A DNA stretch of 64,000 nucleotides from Paragemmobacter kunshanensis (lineage in GTDB: Bacteria; Pseudomonadota; Alphaproteobacteria; Rhodobacterales; Rhodobacteraceae): the NCBI RefSeq assembly GCF_011059185.1, contig NZ_JAALFE010000016.1, forward strand, positions 1 through 64,000, written 5' to 3'. The notes beneath the pieces were generated by a model. The model worked only from the letters and a program-made list of their open reading frames with translations. It was not told the origin of the DNA and did not search any database. A program made the translations under genes and the position numbers. Positions within the stretch are counted from its first letter, which is position 1, and every line of letters begins with the position of its first letter. This document shows positions 40,912-49,197 of this stretch, piece after piece.

Positions 40912-41718
40912 TCATCGGAGATGGCGCAGGAAATGTCTCAGCACCCGTTCCAGTTTTGCCGCACCCAGCGGGGCCATGGCCTTGGTATGCTCATGGCTGA
41001 TCTTTTCGTCCGACAGGCCCGCCGCCATGTTGGTAATGGTGGAAATCGCCGCCACCCGCAGCCCCATGAACCGCGCAAGGATCACCTCCGGCACGGTGGA
41101 CATCCCCACCGCATCGCCGCCCAGGATGCGGATCGCGCGGATCTCGGCCGGCGTCTCGAAGGACGGGCCGGAATACCAGGCGTAAACCCCTTCCGGCAGG
41201 GCCACGCCCTCGGCCTCGGCGCTTGCCCGCAGGGCGGCGCGCAGGGCCGGGTCATGGGCATCGCCCATCGGCACGAAGCGCGCATCGGTGGGTTCGCCGA
41301 TCAGCGGGTTCAGGCCCGAGAAATTGATGTGATCCGACAGAAGCATCAGATCGCCGGGCCGGATATCGGCGCGCAGGCTGCCCGCCGCATTGGTGGCGAT
41401 CACTGCCTCGCCCCCCAGCGCGCGCAAGAGTTCCAGCGCGGGCCGCATCGCCGCCGGATTGCCCTTTTCATAGTAATGCTCGCGCGCGCCGAACACCGCG
41501 ACGCGCACACCCTCAAGCTCTCCGATCACCAGGTTCGGATTATGCCCCGACACGCCCGCATGCGGAAATCCCGGCAACTCGCCATAGGGGATCGCCACCC
41601 CCTCCACCGCCCCCGCCAGATGGCCAAGGCCAGACCCAAGGATCAGCCCCAGCCGGACGGGCGCATCCCCCGCCCGCGCCCGGACCAGCGTTGCCAGTTC
41701 CTCACCGCTCCTTGACAT
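40912..41718 (-). CDS. punA: Purine-nucleoside phosphorylase
   Basis: A 268-aa trimeric-type PNP that splits purine nucleosides with phosphate. Seen are the phosphate-binding GLILGSGLGHLA, then AVFGAREHYYEKGNP, ATNAAGSLRADIRPGDLMLL, and the base/ribose site DAVGMSTVPEVILARFMGLR with STITNMAAGL. The start at 41718 overlaps the 3' end of the upstream permease gene by 17 bp. It is the last gene of a BMP-type nucleoside ABC operon, so imported nucleosides would be cleaved at once for salvage. Confidence 0.93.
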   Translation of the reverse strand: MSRSGEELATLVRARAGDAPVRLGLILGSGLGHLAGAVEGVAIPYGELPGFPHAGVSGHNPNLVIGELEGVRVAVFGAREHYYEKGNPAAMRPALELLRALGGEAVIATNAAGSLRADIRPGDLMLLSDHINFSGLNPLIGEPTDARFVPMGDAHDPALRAALRASAEAEGVALPEGVYAWYSGPSFETPAEIRAIRILGGDAVGMSTVPEVILARFMGLRVAAISTITNMAAGLSDEKISHEHTKAMAPLGAAKLERVLRHFLRHLR

Positions 41719-42670
41719 AGGGCTCTCCCCCCGCGCGCGGCGGAATGGCCTTGCCGACAAAGCCCGCCAGCACCAGCACGGTCAGCACATAGGGCAGCGC
41801 GTCAAGGAAGGGCACCGGCACCTTCACCTGCACCACCGCCTCCACCACGTCGGGACGCAGCGCCAGCGCCTGAAAGAAGCCGAACAGCAGGCAGGCCCAA
41901 AGCGCCGCCACCGGCCGCCACTTGGCGAATATCAGCGCGGCCAGCGCGATATAGCCCCGCCCCGCCGTCATCTCGCGGCCGAACCCGGCCTGCAGCGCGG
42001 TCGCCATATAGGCCCCCGCCAACCCGCAGAGGATGCCGGTGATCGCCACGGCGGCAAAGCGCAGGCCCACCACGGAAATCCCCGCCGTATCCACCGCCGC
42101 CGGGTTCTCGCCCACCGCCCGCAGCCGCAGCCCGAACCGCGTGCGATACAGCACCCACCAGGTCAGCGGCACCATCAGCAGCGCCACGTAAACCAGCAGC
42201 GGATGGCCCGAGATCACCTCGGCATAAAGCGGCCCCAGCACCGGCACGCCGCGCAGTTCCTCGGCCAGCGGCAGGGTGATCGCCTCGAACCGTGCATCCC
42301 CCGCAAGCGGCGGCGTCCGCCCGCCCTGCCCGAACAGGCGCTGCGCGATCAGCACCGTGATGCCCGAGGCCACGAAGTTCAGCGCCACCCCCGAAATCAG
42401 CTGGTTCCCCCGGAAGGTGATCGACGCCACCCCATGGATCCCCGCCAGCACCAGCGAAGCCGCCATCCCCGCGAACATCCCCACCCAGACCGACCCCGTC
42501 AGGAACGCGACCGAGGCCGAGGCCATCGCCGCCATCAGCATCTTGCCTTCCAGCCCGATGTCGAAGATCCCCGCCCGTTCGGAATAAAGCCCCGCCAGAC
42601 AGGCAAACAGCAGCGGCGTGGCCAGCCGCAGGGTGGTATCCAGAAGTTGCAGAAGCGTTGCGTAATCCAT
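41702..42670 (-). CDS. Nucleoside ABC transporter permease 2 (BMP-type)
   Basis: A 322-aa membrane protein of the branched-chain/ribose-type permease family as found in BMP-linked nucleoside importers: LRLATPLLFACLAGLYSERAG at the start, GIFDIGLEGKMLMAA, and GENPAAVDTAGISVVGLRF near the C-terminus as the EAA-like loop. The start overlaps permease 1 by one base (TGATG). It ends inside the PNP start. Both permeases are needed for the heterodimeric channel. Confidence 0.9.
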   Translation of the reverse strand: MDYATLLQLLDTTLRLATPLLFACLAGLYSERAGIFDIGLEGKMLMAAMASASVAFLTGSVWVGMFAGMAASLVLAGIHGVASITFRGNQLISGVALNFVASGITVLIAQRLFGQGGRTPPLAGDARFEAITLPLAEELRGVPVLGPLYAEVISGHPLLVYVALLMVPLTWWVLYRTRFGLRLRAVGENPAAVDTAGISVVGLRFAAVAITGILCGLAGAYMATALQAGFGREMTAGRGYIALAALIFAKWRPVAALWACLLFGFFQALALRPDVVEAVVQVKVPVPFLDALPYVLTVLVLAGFVGKAIPPRAGGEPYVKER

Positions 42671-43776
42671 CACGCGGCCCCCTTCACGGCCCGGCCCGCC
42701 CGGAACAGGTTGAAGATCCAGGTCAGCAGCATCCGCACCATCACATCCAGCGCCCCGGTGAACAGGATCACCAGGCCCTGCACCACCGTCCGCATCTCGA
42801 TGGGGATCTTGGTCCACAGGCCCAGCTCGGCGCCCCCCTGGAACAGAAAGCCGAACAGCAGCGCCGCCAGCACCACCCCCACCGGATGGTTGCGCCCCAT
42901 CAGCGCCACCGCAATCCCGATGAACCCCGCGCCGGATGCCGAATTCTGCAGCAGCCTTTCCGCCTCGCCCATCACGTTGTTGATGGCCATCATGCCCGCC
43001 AGCCCGCCGGAAATCAGCATCGCCACCATGATGATCGCGAAGGGGCTGATCCCCGCATAGCGCGCCGCCGCCTCGGATTTGCCGAAGGCGCGGATCGCAT
43101 AGCCCAGCCGCGTGCGCCACAGCAGAAGCCAGACCACCACCGCCATGCCCAGCGCGATGAACAAGGTCACATTCGCCGGCACGTTCGAGGTGAAGATCAG
43201 GTTGAAGCCGGGGATCTCGTTCAGCGTCGGAAGCTGCGCCGCCTCGGGGAAGCGGGCGGTCGCCGGGTCCATCTGCCCGTCGGGGCGCAGCACATCCACC
43301 AGAAGGAAGATCAGCACCGCCGCCGCGATATAGTTGAACATGATCGTCGTGATCACGATATGGCTGCCCCGCCGCGCCTGCAGATAGGCCGGGATCGCGG
43401 CCCAGGCCGCGCCGAACAGCGCCGCCGCCGTCGCCGCGCCCAAGAGCGCCAGCGTCCAGTGCGGCCAGGGGATGAACAGGCAGGCCAGCGCCACGCCAAG
43501 CCCGCCCAGTTGGGCCTGCCCCTCGCCCCCGATATTGAAGAGGCTGGCATGAAAGGCCACGGTCACGGCAAGGCCCGTGAACATGAAGCTGCTGGCATAA
43601 TACAGCGTATAGCCCCAGCCATAGGCATTCATCACCGATCCCTGCACCATCACGGTCAGGGCCTCCCACGGGTCCTGCCCGATGGCCAGGATCACCAGCG
43701 CCGCGATGATCGCGGCCAGCAGCAGCGAGATCAGCGGGACAAGGGCCACATCGGCCCATTTCGGCAAGCGTTCCAT
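42670..43776 (-). CDS. Nucleoside ABC transporter permease 1 (BMP-type)
   Basis: A 368-aa membrane protein of the same family: VALVPLISLLLAAIIAALVI, then NIGGEGQAQLGGLGVALACL and AIRAFGKSEAAARYAGISPF. It carries an extra 40-residue periplasmic loop (RPDGQMDPATARFPEAAQLP) compared with permease 2, typical of the YufP partner. TGATG overlaps on both sides (with the ATPase and permease 2) show tight coupling. Confidence 0.9.
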   Translation of the reverse strand: MERLPKWADVALVPLISLLLAAIIAALVILAIGQDPWEALTVMVQGSVMNAYGWGYTLYYASSFMFTGLAVTVAFHASLFNIGGEGQAQLGGLGVALACLFIPWPHWTLALLGAATAAALFGAAWAAIPAYLQARRGSHIVITTIMFNYIAAAVLIFLLVDVLRPDGQMDPATARFPEAAQLPTLNEIPGFNLIFTSNVPANVTLFIALGMAVVVWLLLWRTRLGYAIRAFGKSEAAARYAGISPFAIIMVAMLISGGLAGMMAINNVMGEAERLLQNSASGAGFIGIAVALMGRNHPVGVVLAALLFGFLFQGGAELGLWTKIPIEMRTVVQGLVILFTGALDVMVRMLLTWIFNLFRAGRAVKGAA

Positions 43777-45320
43777 CAGGCGGCCTCCCCCTTGCCGGTC
43801 ATCCCGGCCATCATCAGGCCCAATTCCCGCTCATCCGTCGTTTCCGGGTCGCGCAGGCCCATGATCTGGCCGTCGAACATCACGGCGATCCGGTCCGAAA
43901 GGCTGCGGATCTCGTCCAGTTCCACGCTGACCAGCAGGATCGCCTTGCCCTGATCCCGCAGGGCCACGATCTGCTTGTGGATGAATTCGATCGCCCCGAT
44001 ATCCACCCCCCGCGTGGGCTGGCCCACCAGCAGCAGGTCGGGGTTCCGCTCGATCTCGCGCGCCACCACGATCTTCTGCTGGTTCCCGCCCGAGAAATTC
44101 TTCGCCGCCAGCGTCGGGATCGGCGGGCGCACGTCAAAGGTGGCCATCTTCCGCTCCGTATCCGCCCGCAGCGCATCATTATCCATGAAAAGCGCGTTCT
44201 TCTGATATTCCGGCGCGTCGTGATAGCCGAAGGCGACATTCTCCCAGGCCGTGAAATCCATGATCAGGCCCAGCGCCTGCCGGTCCTCGGGCACATGCGC
44301 GATGCCCGCCGCACGGCGGGCGCGCCCATCCGCGCCCTTGCCCGACAGGGGCAATTCCACCCCGTTCATCGTGATCCGCCCGGTCGCCCGCGCGATGCCG
44401 CCCAGCGCCTCCAGCAGTTCCGACTGGCCGTTCCCCGCCACCCCGGCAATCCCCAGGATCTCGCCCGCGCGGATCTCCAGATTGATGCCCTTCAGCCGCT
44501 CTACCCCATGTTCGTCGCGCACCCGCAGGTCTTCGATCTTCAGCACCACCTTGCCCGGCAGGGCAGGGGCCTTTTCCACCTCCAGAAGGACTTTCCGCCC
44601 CACCATCAGTTCGGCCAGTTCCTCGGGGCTGGTCTCGGCGGTCCTGACCGTGCCCACCATCGTGCCGCGCCGCATCACGCTGACATTGTCGGTGGTCTCC
44701 ATGATCTCGCGCAGCTTGTGGGTGATCAGGATGATCGTCTTGCCCTGATCGCGCAGCCCTTTCAGGATGCGGAACAGATGGTCCGCCTCGGCCGGGGTCA
44801 GCACGCCCGTCGGCTCGTCCAGGATCAGGATATCGGCCTGCCGATACAGCGCCTTCAGGATCTCCACCCGCTGCTGATGGCCCACCGACAGATCCTCGAT
44901 CACCGCATCGGGATCGACATCCAGTTCGTATTCCCGGCTCAACTCGCCCAGCACGCGGCGCGCCCTGGAAAGCGAGCCCGCCAGCAGCGCCCCCTCTTCC
45001 GCGCCCAGAACCACATTCTCCAGCACGGTGAAATTCTGCACCAGCTTGAAATGCTGGAACACCATCCCGATGCCTGCGCGGATGGCGCTCTGGCTGTCGG
45101 GGATGGCGGTCGGCTTGCCATTGATGAAGATCTCGCCCGAATCGGCGCGGTAGAACCCATAGAGGATGGACATCAGCGTGGATTTCCCCGCGCCATTCTC
45201 GCCGATGATCCCGTGGATCGTGCCCCGGGGCACGGCGATATGGATGTCCCTGTTGGCCTGCACCGGACCGAAGGATTTCGAGATTCCCTTCAGTTCGATG
45301 GCGTAACGCGGATCCGCCAT
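43776..45320 (-). CDS. Nucleoside ABC transporter ATP-binding protein with two nucleotide-binding domains
   Basis: A 514-aa double ATPase of the YufO/RbsA type. Domain 1 (about 5-240): Walker A GENGAGKSTLMSILYG, signature SVGHQQRVEILKAL, Walker B ILILDEPTGVLTP. Domain 2 (about 255-500): degenerate Walker A GVAGNGQSELLEALGG, signature FSGGNQQKIVVAREI and LLVGQPTRGVDIGAI. The second site is the weakened one, as usual. It follows the binding-protein gene by 110 bp with a strong hairpin between. Confidence 0.92.
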   Translation of the reverse strand: MADPRYAIELKGISKSFGPVQANRDIHIAVPRGTIHGIIGENGAGKSTLMSILYGFYRADSGEIFINGKPTAIPDSQSAIRAGIGMVFQHFKLVQNFTVLENVVLGAEEGALLAGSLSRARRVLGELSREYELDVDPDAVIEDLSVGHQQRVEILKALYRQADILILDEPTGVLTPAEADHLFRILKGLRDQGKTIILITHKLREIMETTDNVSVMRRGTMVGTVRTAETSPEELAELMVGRKVLLEVEKAPALPGKVVLKIEDLRVRDEHGVERLKGINLEIRAGEILGIAGVAGNGQSELLEALGGIARATGRITMNGVELPLSGKGADGRARRAAGIAHVPEDRQALGLIMDFTAWENVAFGYHDAPEYQKNALFMDNDALRADTERKMATFDVRPPIPTLAAKNFSGGNQQKIVVAREIERNPDLLLVGQPTRGVDIGAIEFIHKQIVALRDQGKAILLVSVELDEIRSLSDRIAVMFDGQIMGLRDPETTDERELGLMMAGMTGKGEAA

Positions 45321-45378
45321 TTGGTTCCCCCTGTTCCCGGTCCCGTCTTTTCGCGGGTTCGGCCAACACCTGTCAAAT

Positions 45379-45406
45379 ATGCCGCGCCAAGGGCTTGGCG
45401 CGGCAT
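45379..45406 (-). repeat. Intercistronic hairpin behind the BMP binding-protein gene
   Basis: A 12-bp stem (ATGCCGCGCCAA at 45379-45390 with TTGGCGCGGCAT at 45395-45406) closes a GGGC loop. It lies between the binding-protein stop (45431) and the ATPase start (45320). It probably favours the binding-protein message. Confidence 0.75.
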
Positions 45407-45430
45407 GTCTGTCACATGATCGTCAGGCGA

Positions 45431-46426
45431 TCAGAACGTCGCCGCCGGGCAGGTATTGTCGGACATGTAGTCATGCACGACGATCTCGCCCGACTTGATC
45501 TTCTCGGCCGCCGCATCCACGGCCGCCTGCATCTCGGCAGTCACGAGCGAGGCGTTGTTCTCGTCCATCGCATAGCCCACGCCGTCATTCGCCAGACCCA
45601 TCACATTGATGCCCGGGGTCAGGGCTTCGCCTTCCTTGAACGCTTCATAGACCGCGTTATCCACGCGCTTGAGCATCGAGGTCAGCACCGAACCGGGGTG
45701 CATGTAGTTCTGGTTGCTGTCCACGCCGATCGACAGGATGCCTTCGTCGGCGGCAGCCTGCAGCACGCCCACGCCCGTGCCGCCCGCGGCGGCATAGATC
45801 ACGTCCGCGCCCTGGGCCTTCTGGCCCTTGGCCAGTTCCGCGCCCTTGACCGGATCGTTCCAAGCGGCGGGGGTGGTGCCGGTCATGTTCAGAACCACGG
45901 TCGCATCGGGGTTCACGGCCTTCACGCCCTGCGCATAGCCGCAGCCGAACTTGCGGATCAGCGGAATGTCCATCCCGCCGATGAATCCGACGGTGCCGGT
46001 CTTCGACGCCAGACCCGCCATCATCCCCACAAGGTAAGACCCTTCATGTTCGTTGAACACGACGGATTTCACGTTGGGCTGTTCCACCACCATGTCGACG
46101 ATCGCGAACTTGGTGTCGGGGAAATCCGGCGCGACCTTGGCCAGCACGTCACCAAAGGCAAAGCCCGTCATCACGACCGGGTTCGATCCGGCCTCGGCCA
46201 GACGGCGCAGCGCCTGCTCGCGCTGGGCCTCGTCCTGCATCTCCAGCTCCTTGTAGGTGCCGCCGGTTTCCTGCGCCCAGCGCTCGGCCCCGTTGAAGGC
46301 CGCCTCGTTGAAGGATTTGTCGAACTTGCCGCCAAGGTCGAAGATGATGGCGGGTTCCGCCGCCACGGCGCCGGCCGTCAGCGCCAGCGTGGCCGCCGCG
46401 CCGAGGAAGTGTTTCATCAGGGTCAT
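45431..46426 (-). CDS. BMP-family ABC transporter substrate-binding protein (nucleoside type)
   Basis: A 331-aa binding protein with an N-terminal signal peptide (FLGAAATLALTAGAVAAEPA) and a Bmp/PnrA-like domain: AIIFDLGGKFDKSFNEAAF near the start, TGFAFGDVLAKVAPDFPDTK, VGFIGGMDIPLIRKFGCGY and VIYAAAGGTGVGVLQAA. PnrA-type proteins bind purine nucleosides, and the downstream PNP gene supports this. ATG 46426 has a GGGAGAG site. It is the first gene of the operon SBP-ATPase-permease-permease-PNP. Confidence 0.92.
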   Translation of the reverse strand: MTLMKHFLGAAATLALTAGAVAAEPAIIFDLGGKFDKSFNEAAFNGAERWAQETGGTYKELEMQDEAQREQALRRLAEAGSNPVVMTGFAFGDVLAKVAPDFPDTKFAIVDMVVEQPNVKSVVFNEHEGSYLVGMMAGLASKTGTVGFIGGMDIPLIRKFGCGYAQGVKAVNPDATVVLNMTGTTPAAWNDPVKGAELAKGQKAQGADVIYAAAGGTGVGVLQAAADEGILSIGVDSNQNYMHPGSVLTSMLKRVDNAVYEAFKEGEALTPGINVMGLANDGVGYAMDENNASLVTAEMQAAVDAAAEKIKSGEIVVHDYMSDNTCPAATF

Positions 46427-46501
46427 GGGTCGCTCTCCCGGTTTTCGTTATGGGTCTTTTCTTCCCGCCCCCGTCTTTCGGATGGGGGCGCATCGCCGCC
46501 A

Positions 46502-46577
46502 ATTTAGGGCGGATTCCCGATGGACGGTCAACACCTTCTTGTGTGGCCCCGGGGGGCGGTTTGACCTTGTGATCAAA
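46502..46577 (-). promoter_or_regulatory. Candidate promoter and palindrome upstream of the nucleoside operon
   Basis: On the minus strand TTGACC (46526-46531) and CTAAAT (46502-46507) are spaced by 18 bp. A palindrome TTGACCTTGTGATCAA (46561-46576) lies about 30 bp upstream of the -35 and could bind an activator or repressor. Confidence 0.35.
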
Positions 46578-46609
46578 TTTCTTGCGCCTGACGCAAGGGA
46601 AACCGGCCG

Positions 46610-47023
46610 CTAAAGCGCGCGCTGCATCACCAGCGCATCCAGCCCGCTGCCATCGGGCCTGCGGTAATAGCCCCGCCGCCGCCCGGATTCGGCAAATCCC
46701 GCCCGCGCATAAAGCGCCTGCGCCGCCGCATTGTCGGCCGCCACTTCCAGAAAGGCTGTCTCCGCCCCCCTCAGCCGCGCCTGATACAGGAACCGCGCCA
46801 CCAGCTTGCGCCCCAGCCCGCGCCGCCGCGATTCCGGCGCGACGGCCAGGGTCAGCACCTCGGCCTCGCCCGCCACGGCCCGGCCCAGCAGAAAGCCCGC
46901 ATCCCCCTCGACCAGCACAAAGACCAGGGGATCGGCCAGAAACCCCGCAAAGGCCGCCGCATCCCAGGGCGGCGGCGCCGTGAAACAGCGCCCATGCAGC
47001 AGGGCCAGCGATTCGGGCGTCAC
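46610..47023 (-). CDS. rimI: Ribosomal-protein-S18-alanine N-acetyltransferase
   Basis: A 137-aa GNAT acetyltransferase. The acetyl-CoA motif is VAPESRRRGLGRKLVARFL (RxxGxG), followed by FLEVAADNAAAQALYARAGF (motif B with the Asn-Ala-Tyr pattern of RimI). It starts with GTG overlapping the tsaB stop (GTGA). RimI next to TsaB is a widespread arrangement, supporting the call over a generic GNAT. A distinct ribosome site is not needed because of the coupling. Confidence 0.85.
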   Translation of the reverse strand: MTPESLALLHGRCFTAPPPWDAAAFAGFLADPLVFVLVEGDAGFLLGRAVAGEAEVLTLAVAPESRRRGLGRKLVARFLYQARLRGAETAFLEVAADNAAAQALYARAGFAESGRRRGYYRRPDGSGLDALVMQRAL

Positions 47024-47667
47024 GGCAGAATCACCGGCGGCGGATCGGCGGGCGGCGCGGCATCCGGCCCGCGCAGGTAAAAGGGGGCAGGGCGCGGCTG
47101 CGGGCGGTCCAGCCGCCCCGCCGCGATCAGCGCCATGGCATGGGTCAGGGGCAGCGGCTGCACCAGCAGCCGCCCCCCCGTCACCGCCGCCGCCGCCTCT
47201 GCCGCAGACCCCACGACATCCGGCGCACAGCCCTCCACGCCAAGCGACGCCACCGCGCTCAGCCGCGCCTCGCCCGGGTCGGGGTCGAATTCCTGCACAT
47301 AGACCTCGCCCCGCCGCGCATCCTCCACCACCGTCAGCGGGCGCGGCAGGCCATGGGCCAGCGCCTCAAGCCGCGTCACGCCGATGGCAGGCACCCCCAG
47401 CGACAGCGCCAGCCCCCGCGCTGCCGCCACCGCGATCCGCACGCCGGTAAAGTTTCCGGGCCCCGTCCCCACGGCCAGCGCCGTCAGATCGCCCCAGCCC
47501 ATCCCTGCTTGCGCCATCACCTCCTGGCACAGGGGAAGCAGCCGCTCCGCCTGCCCCTTCTCCATCGGCTCCCAGGCCTCGGCCACCACCTGCCCGCCCG
47601 ACAGCAAAGCGGCCGCGCAATGCGCGGCCGATGTGTCGAAGGCAAGGATGACAGGATCAGGCCGCAA
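47020..47667 (-). CDS. tsaB: tRNA threonylcarbamoyladenosine biosynthesis protein TsaB
   Basis: A 215-aa ASKHA-fold protein, partner of TsaD in making t6A37 of ANN-decoding tRNAs. The N-terminal ILAFDTSAAHCAAALL and the signature AVGTGPGNFTGVRIAVAAAR are typical. The start appears to be TTG at 47667, preceded by GGAGG nine bases upstream and overlapping the nifU-like stop by 11 bp. No better ATG or GTG exists in frame near it. The C-terminus (after about 130) is short and proline-rich. Confidence 0.9.
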   Translation of the reverse strand: MRPDPVILAFDTSAAHCAAALLSGGQVVAEAWEPMEKGQAERLLPLCQEVMAQAGMGWGDLTALAVGTGPGNFTGVRIAVAAARGLALSLGVPAIGVTRLEALAHGLPRPLTVVEDARRGEVYVQEFDPDPGEARLSAVASLGVEGCAPDVVGSAAEAAAAVTGGRLLVQPLPLTHAMALIAAGRLDRPQPRPAPFYLRGPDAAPPADPPPVILP

Positions 47668-48217
47668 CGGGCCGAACCTCCAGCACCTCGGGGATGTAAT
47701 GCCGCAACAGGTTCTCGATCCCCATCTTCAGCGTCAGCGTGCTGGACGGGCAGCCCGCGCAGGCGCCTTGCATGTGCAGATAGACCACGCCCCGGTCGAA
47801 CCCGTGAAAGGTGATGTCGCCGCCATCCTGCGCCACGGCCGGCCGCACGCGGGTATCCAAGAGTTCCTTGATCTGGCGCACGATATCGCCATCCTCGCCG
47901 CTATGTTCGGCATGGCCGCCCGCCGCGCCCTCACCCTCGATCACCGCCGCGCCGGATTGGTAATGTTCCATGATCGCGCCCAGGATCGCGGGCTTCACAT
48001 GATCCCATTCCACGCCTTCGGCCTTGGTCACCGTCACGAAATCCGTGCCGAAGAACACGCCCGCAACCCCGCCCGTGGCAAAGATGCGCCGCGCCAGCGG
48101 CGATTTCTGCGCCGCTTCGGCATTGGGGAAATCGGCGGTGCCCAGCTCCAGCACGGTCTGGCCGGGCAGGAATTTCAGCGTCGCGGGGTTCGGCGTGGAT
48201 TCGGTCTGGATGAACAT
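47657..48217 (-). CDS. NfuA/NifU-like iron-sulfur scaffold protein
   Basis: A 186-aa protein with the alphaproteobacterial Nfu layout: an N-terminal Nfu_N domain (MFIQTESTPNPATLKFLPGQ; GVFFGTDFVTVTKAEGVEW) and a C-terminal NifU domain with the cluster-binding CAGCPSS motif (HMQGACAGCPSSTLTLKMGI). It carries [4Fe-4S] clusters to target enzymes. ATG 48217 is set by a GGAGGTGG site. It overlaps tsaB, so Fe-S delivery, t6A synthesis and RimI are in one operon. Confidence 0.9.
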   Translation of the reverse strand: MFIQTESTPNPATLKFLPGQTVLELGTADFPNAEAAQKSPLARRIFATGGVAGVFFGTDFVTVTKAEGVEWDHVKPAILGAIMEHYQSGAAVIEGEGAAGGHAEHSGEDGDIVRQIKELLDTRVRPAVAQDGGDITFHGFDRGVVYLHMQGACAGCPSSTLTLKMGIENLLRHYIPEVLEVRPVAA

Positions 48218-48331
48218 CTGGCCACCTCCGGGGGGCTTGTCCGACAATTCCCCTCGGATATGCGCCCTCACCCCGGCGCTGTCAAGTTTGGAACCGTTCT
48301 AAATGCGCACCGCCCCCCGGATCGCGCGGCC

Positions 48332-48487
48332 TCACGGCTCCCAATAGCCATACATCTGCGCCAGCACGGCACGGCAGCGCAGCGGATCGGTCGCCCGCCG
48401 CATCAGCAGGCGCAAGGGCGCGGGCAGCAGGATGGATCGCGGCCTTTGCCGGAAGGGGCGGGATGGAAAGGGCGGCACAGGATGCAT
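48332..48487 (-). CDS. Small hypothetical protein, 51 aa
   Basis: A 51-codon frame on the minus strand starting at ATG 48487 (CACGGAGC upstream) and ending at TGA 48332-48334. It begins MHPVPPFPSRPFRQRPRSIL, continues with LLPAPLRLLMRRATDPLRC and ends AQMYGYWEP. The basic proline-rich start and aromatic end look conserved, and I recall similar short proteins in Rhodobacterales, but no function is known. It is too short for common gene-finder cut-offs. Located between nifU-like and universal stress genes. Confidence 0.5.
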   Translation of the reverse strand: MHPVPPFPSRPFRQRPRSILLPAPLRLLMRRATDPLRCRAVLAQMYGYWEP

Positions 48488-48571
48488 GGCGATGCTCCGT
48501 GTTCAATCCTCCCCGCCCGCAGTCTGGCAGGGAATGCCCCACCTGTCACCGATTCTTGCTGCAGCGCAGCA

Positions 48572-49027
48572 TCAGGTGATGCTTTCCAGACGTTCCTTCG
48601 ACATGTCGCCCGGCACGATGGTGATGGGAATGGGCAGGTTGCCCGAATTCCGGCTCATCTGCGTGACCAGCGGACCCGGTCCCGATTTCTCGGTCCCCGC
48701 GCCCAGGACCAGAACGCCGATCTCCGGGTCTTCCTTCACTTGCGCCAAAATCTCGTTCACCGGATCGCCCTCGCGGATCACCAGTTCCGGATTGATCCCC
48801 TGCCGGTCGCGCATCCATTTGGCGAAAACCTCGAAATGCGCCTCGATCCGCTCGCGCGCCTCGGCCCGCATCAGATCGGCCACGCCCATCCAGTGCTGGA
48901 ATTCCTCGGGCGGGATGATCGACAGGATCGTGACACCGCCCCCGGTATGCGCCGCCCTGAGCGCGGCAAAGCGCATCGCATTCAGGCATTCGCGCGTGTC
49001 GTCCAGAACGACAAGGAACTTCCGCAT
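48572..49027 (-). CDS. Universal stress protein (UspA family)
   Basis: A 151-aa UspA-fold protein: MRKFLVVLDDTRECLNAMRF at the N-terminus (ATP-binding Asp), the middle VIREGDPVNEILAQVKE, and the nucleotide loop VLVLGAGTEKSGPGPLVTQM with a GxxG-like pattern, ending SGNLPIPITIVPG. The start at 49027 is given by GGGAGAAG; the frame is open further upstream but that part is the hairpin array and codes for nothing recognisable. A role in stress survival is assumed from the family. Confidence 0.88.
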   Translation of the reverse strand: MRKFLVVLDDTRECLNAMRFAALRAAHTGGGVTILSIIPPEEFQHWMGVADLMRAEARERIEAHFEVFAKWMRDRQGINPELVIREGDPVNEILAQVKEDPEIGVLVLGAGTEKSGPGPLVTQMSRNSGNLPIPITIVPGDMSKERLESIT

Positions 49028-49080
49028 CTTCTTCTCCCACAGCGCGCCGATCATGCCGACCGCGCCACGCCCGCGCAACA

Positions 49081-49192
49081 GCGGTTTTTGACGCGGGAAA
49101 CCGCGACGGAGTTTGACGCAAACTCCGGCACCCCCAAGGGGTGCCACGGAAATTGCGTCAATTTCCGCCGCGAAATCTGCGTCAGATTTCGC
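49081..49192 (-). repeat. Tandem array of five hairpins upstream of the universal stress gene
   Basis: Five stem-loops in a row: 49081-49104 (7 bp, extendable by G-U pairs), 49107-49127 (CGGAGTTTG arm, loop ACG), 49127-49145 (GGCACCCC arm, loop CAA), 49147-49167 (CGGAAATTG arm, loop CGT) and 49170-49192 (GCGAAATCTG arm, loop CGT). Stems are 8-10 bp and perfect for four of them. The array fills the gap between the aminotransferase stop (49198) and the stress-protein start (49027). Confidence 0.85.
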
Positions 49193-49197
49193 CCCCG

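Noticed and set aside
41702-43759. A 685-codon minus-strand frame that looks like a fused double permease
   Set aside because: Only its 3' half (permease 2) is coding in this frame. The 5' half is an out-of-frame shadow of permease 1, whose own frame ends in TGATG at 42670.
49081-49192. CRISPR-like array
   Set aside because: There is no constant repeat with variable spacers. Each unit is a self-complementary hairpin of different sequence, units are only 20-26 nt, and no cas genes are near. The same holds for 17049-17120.
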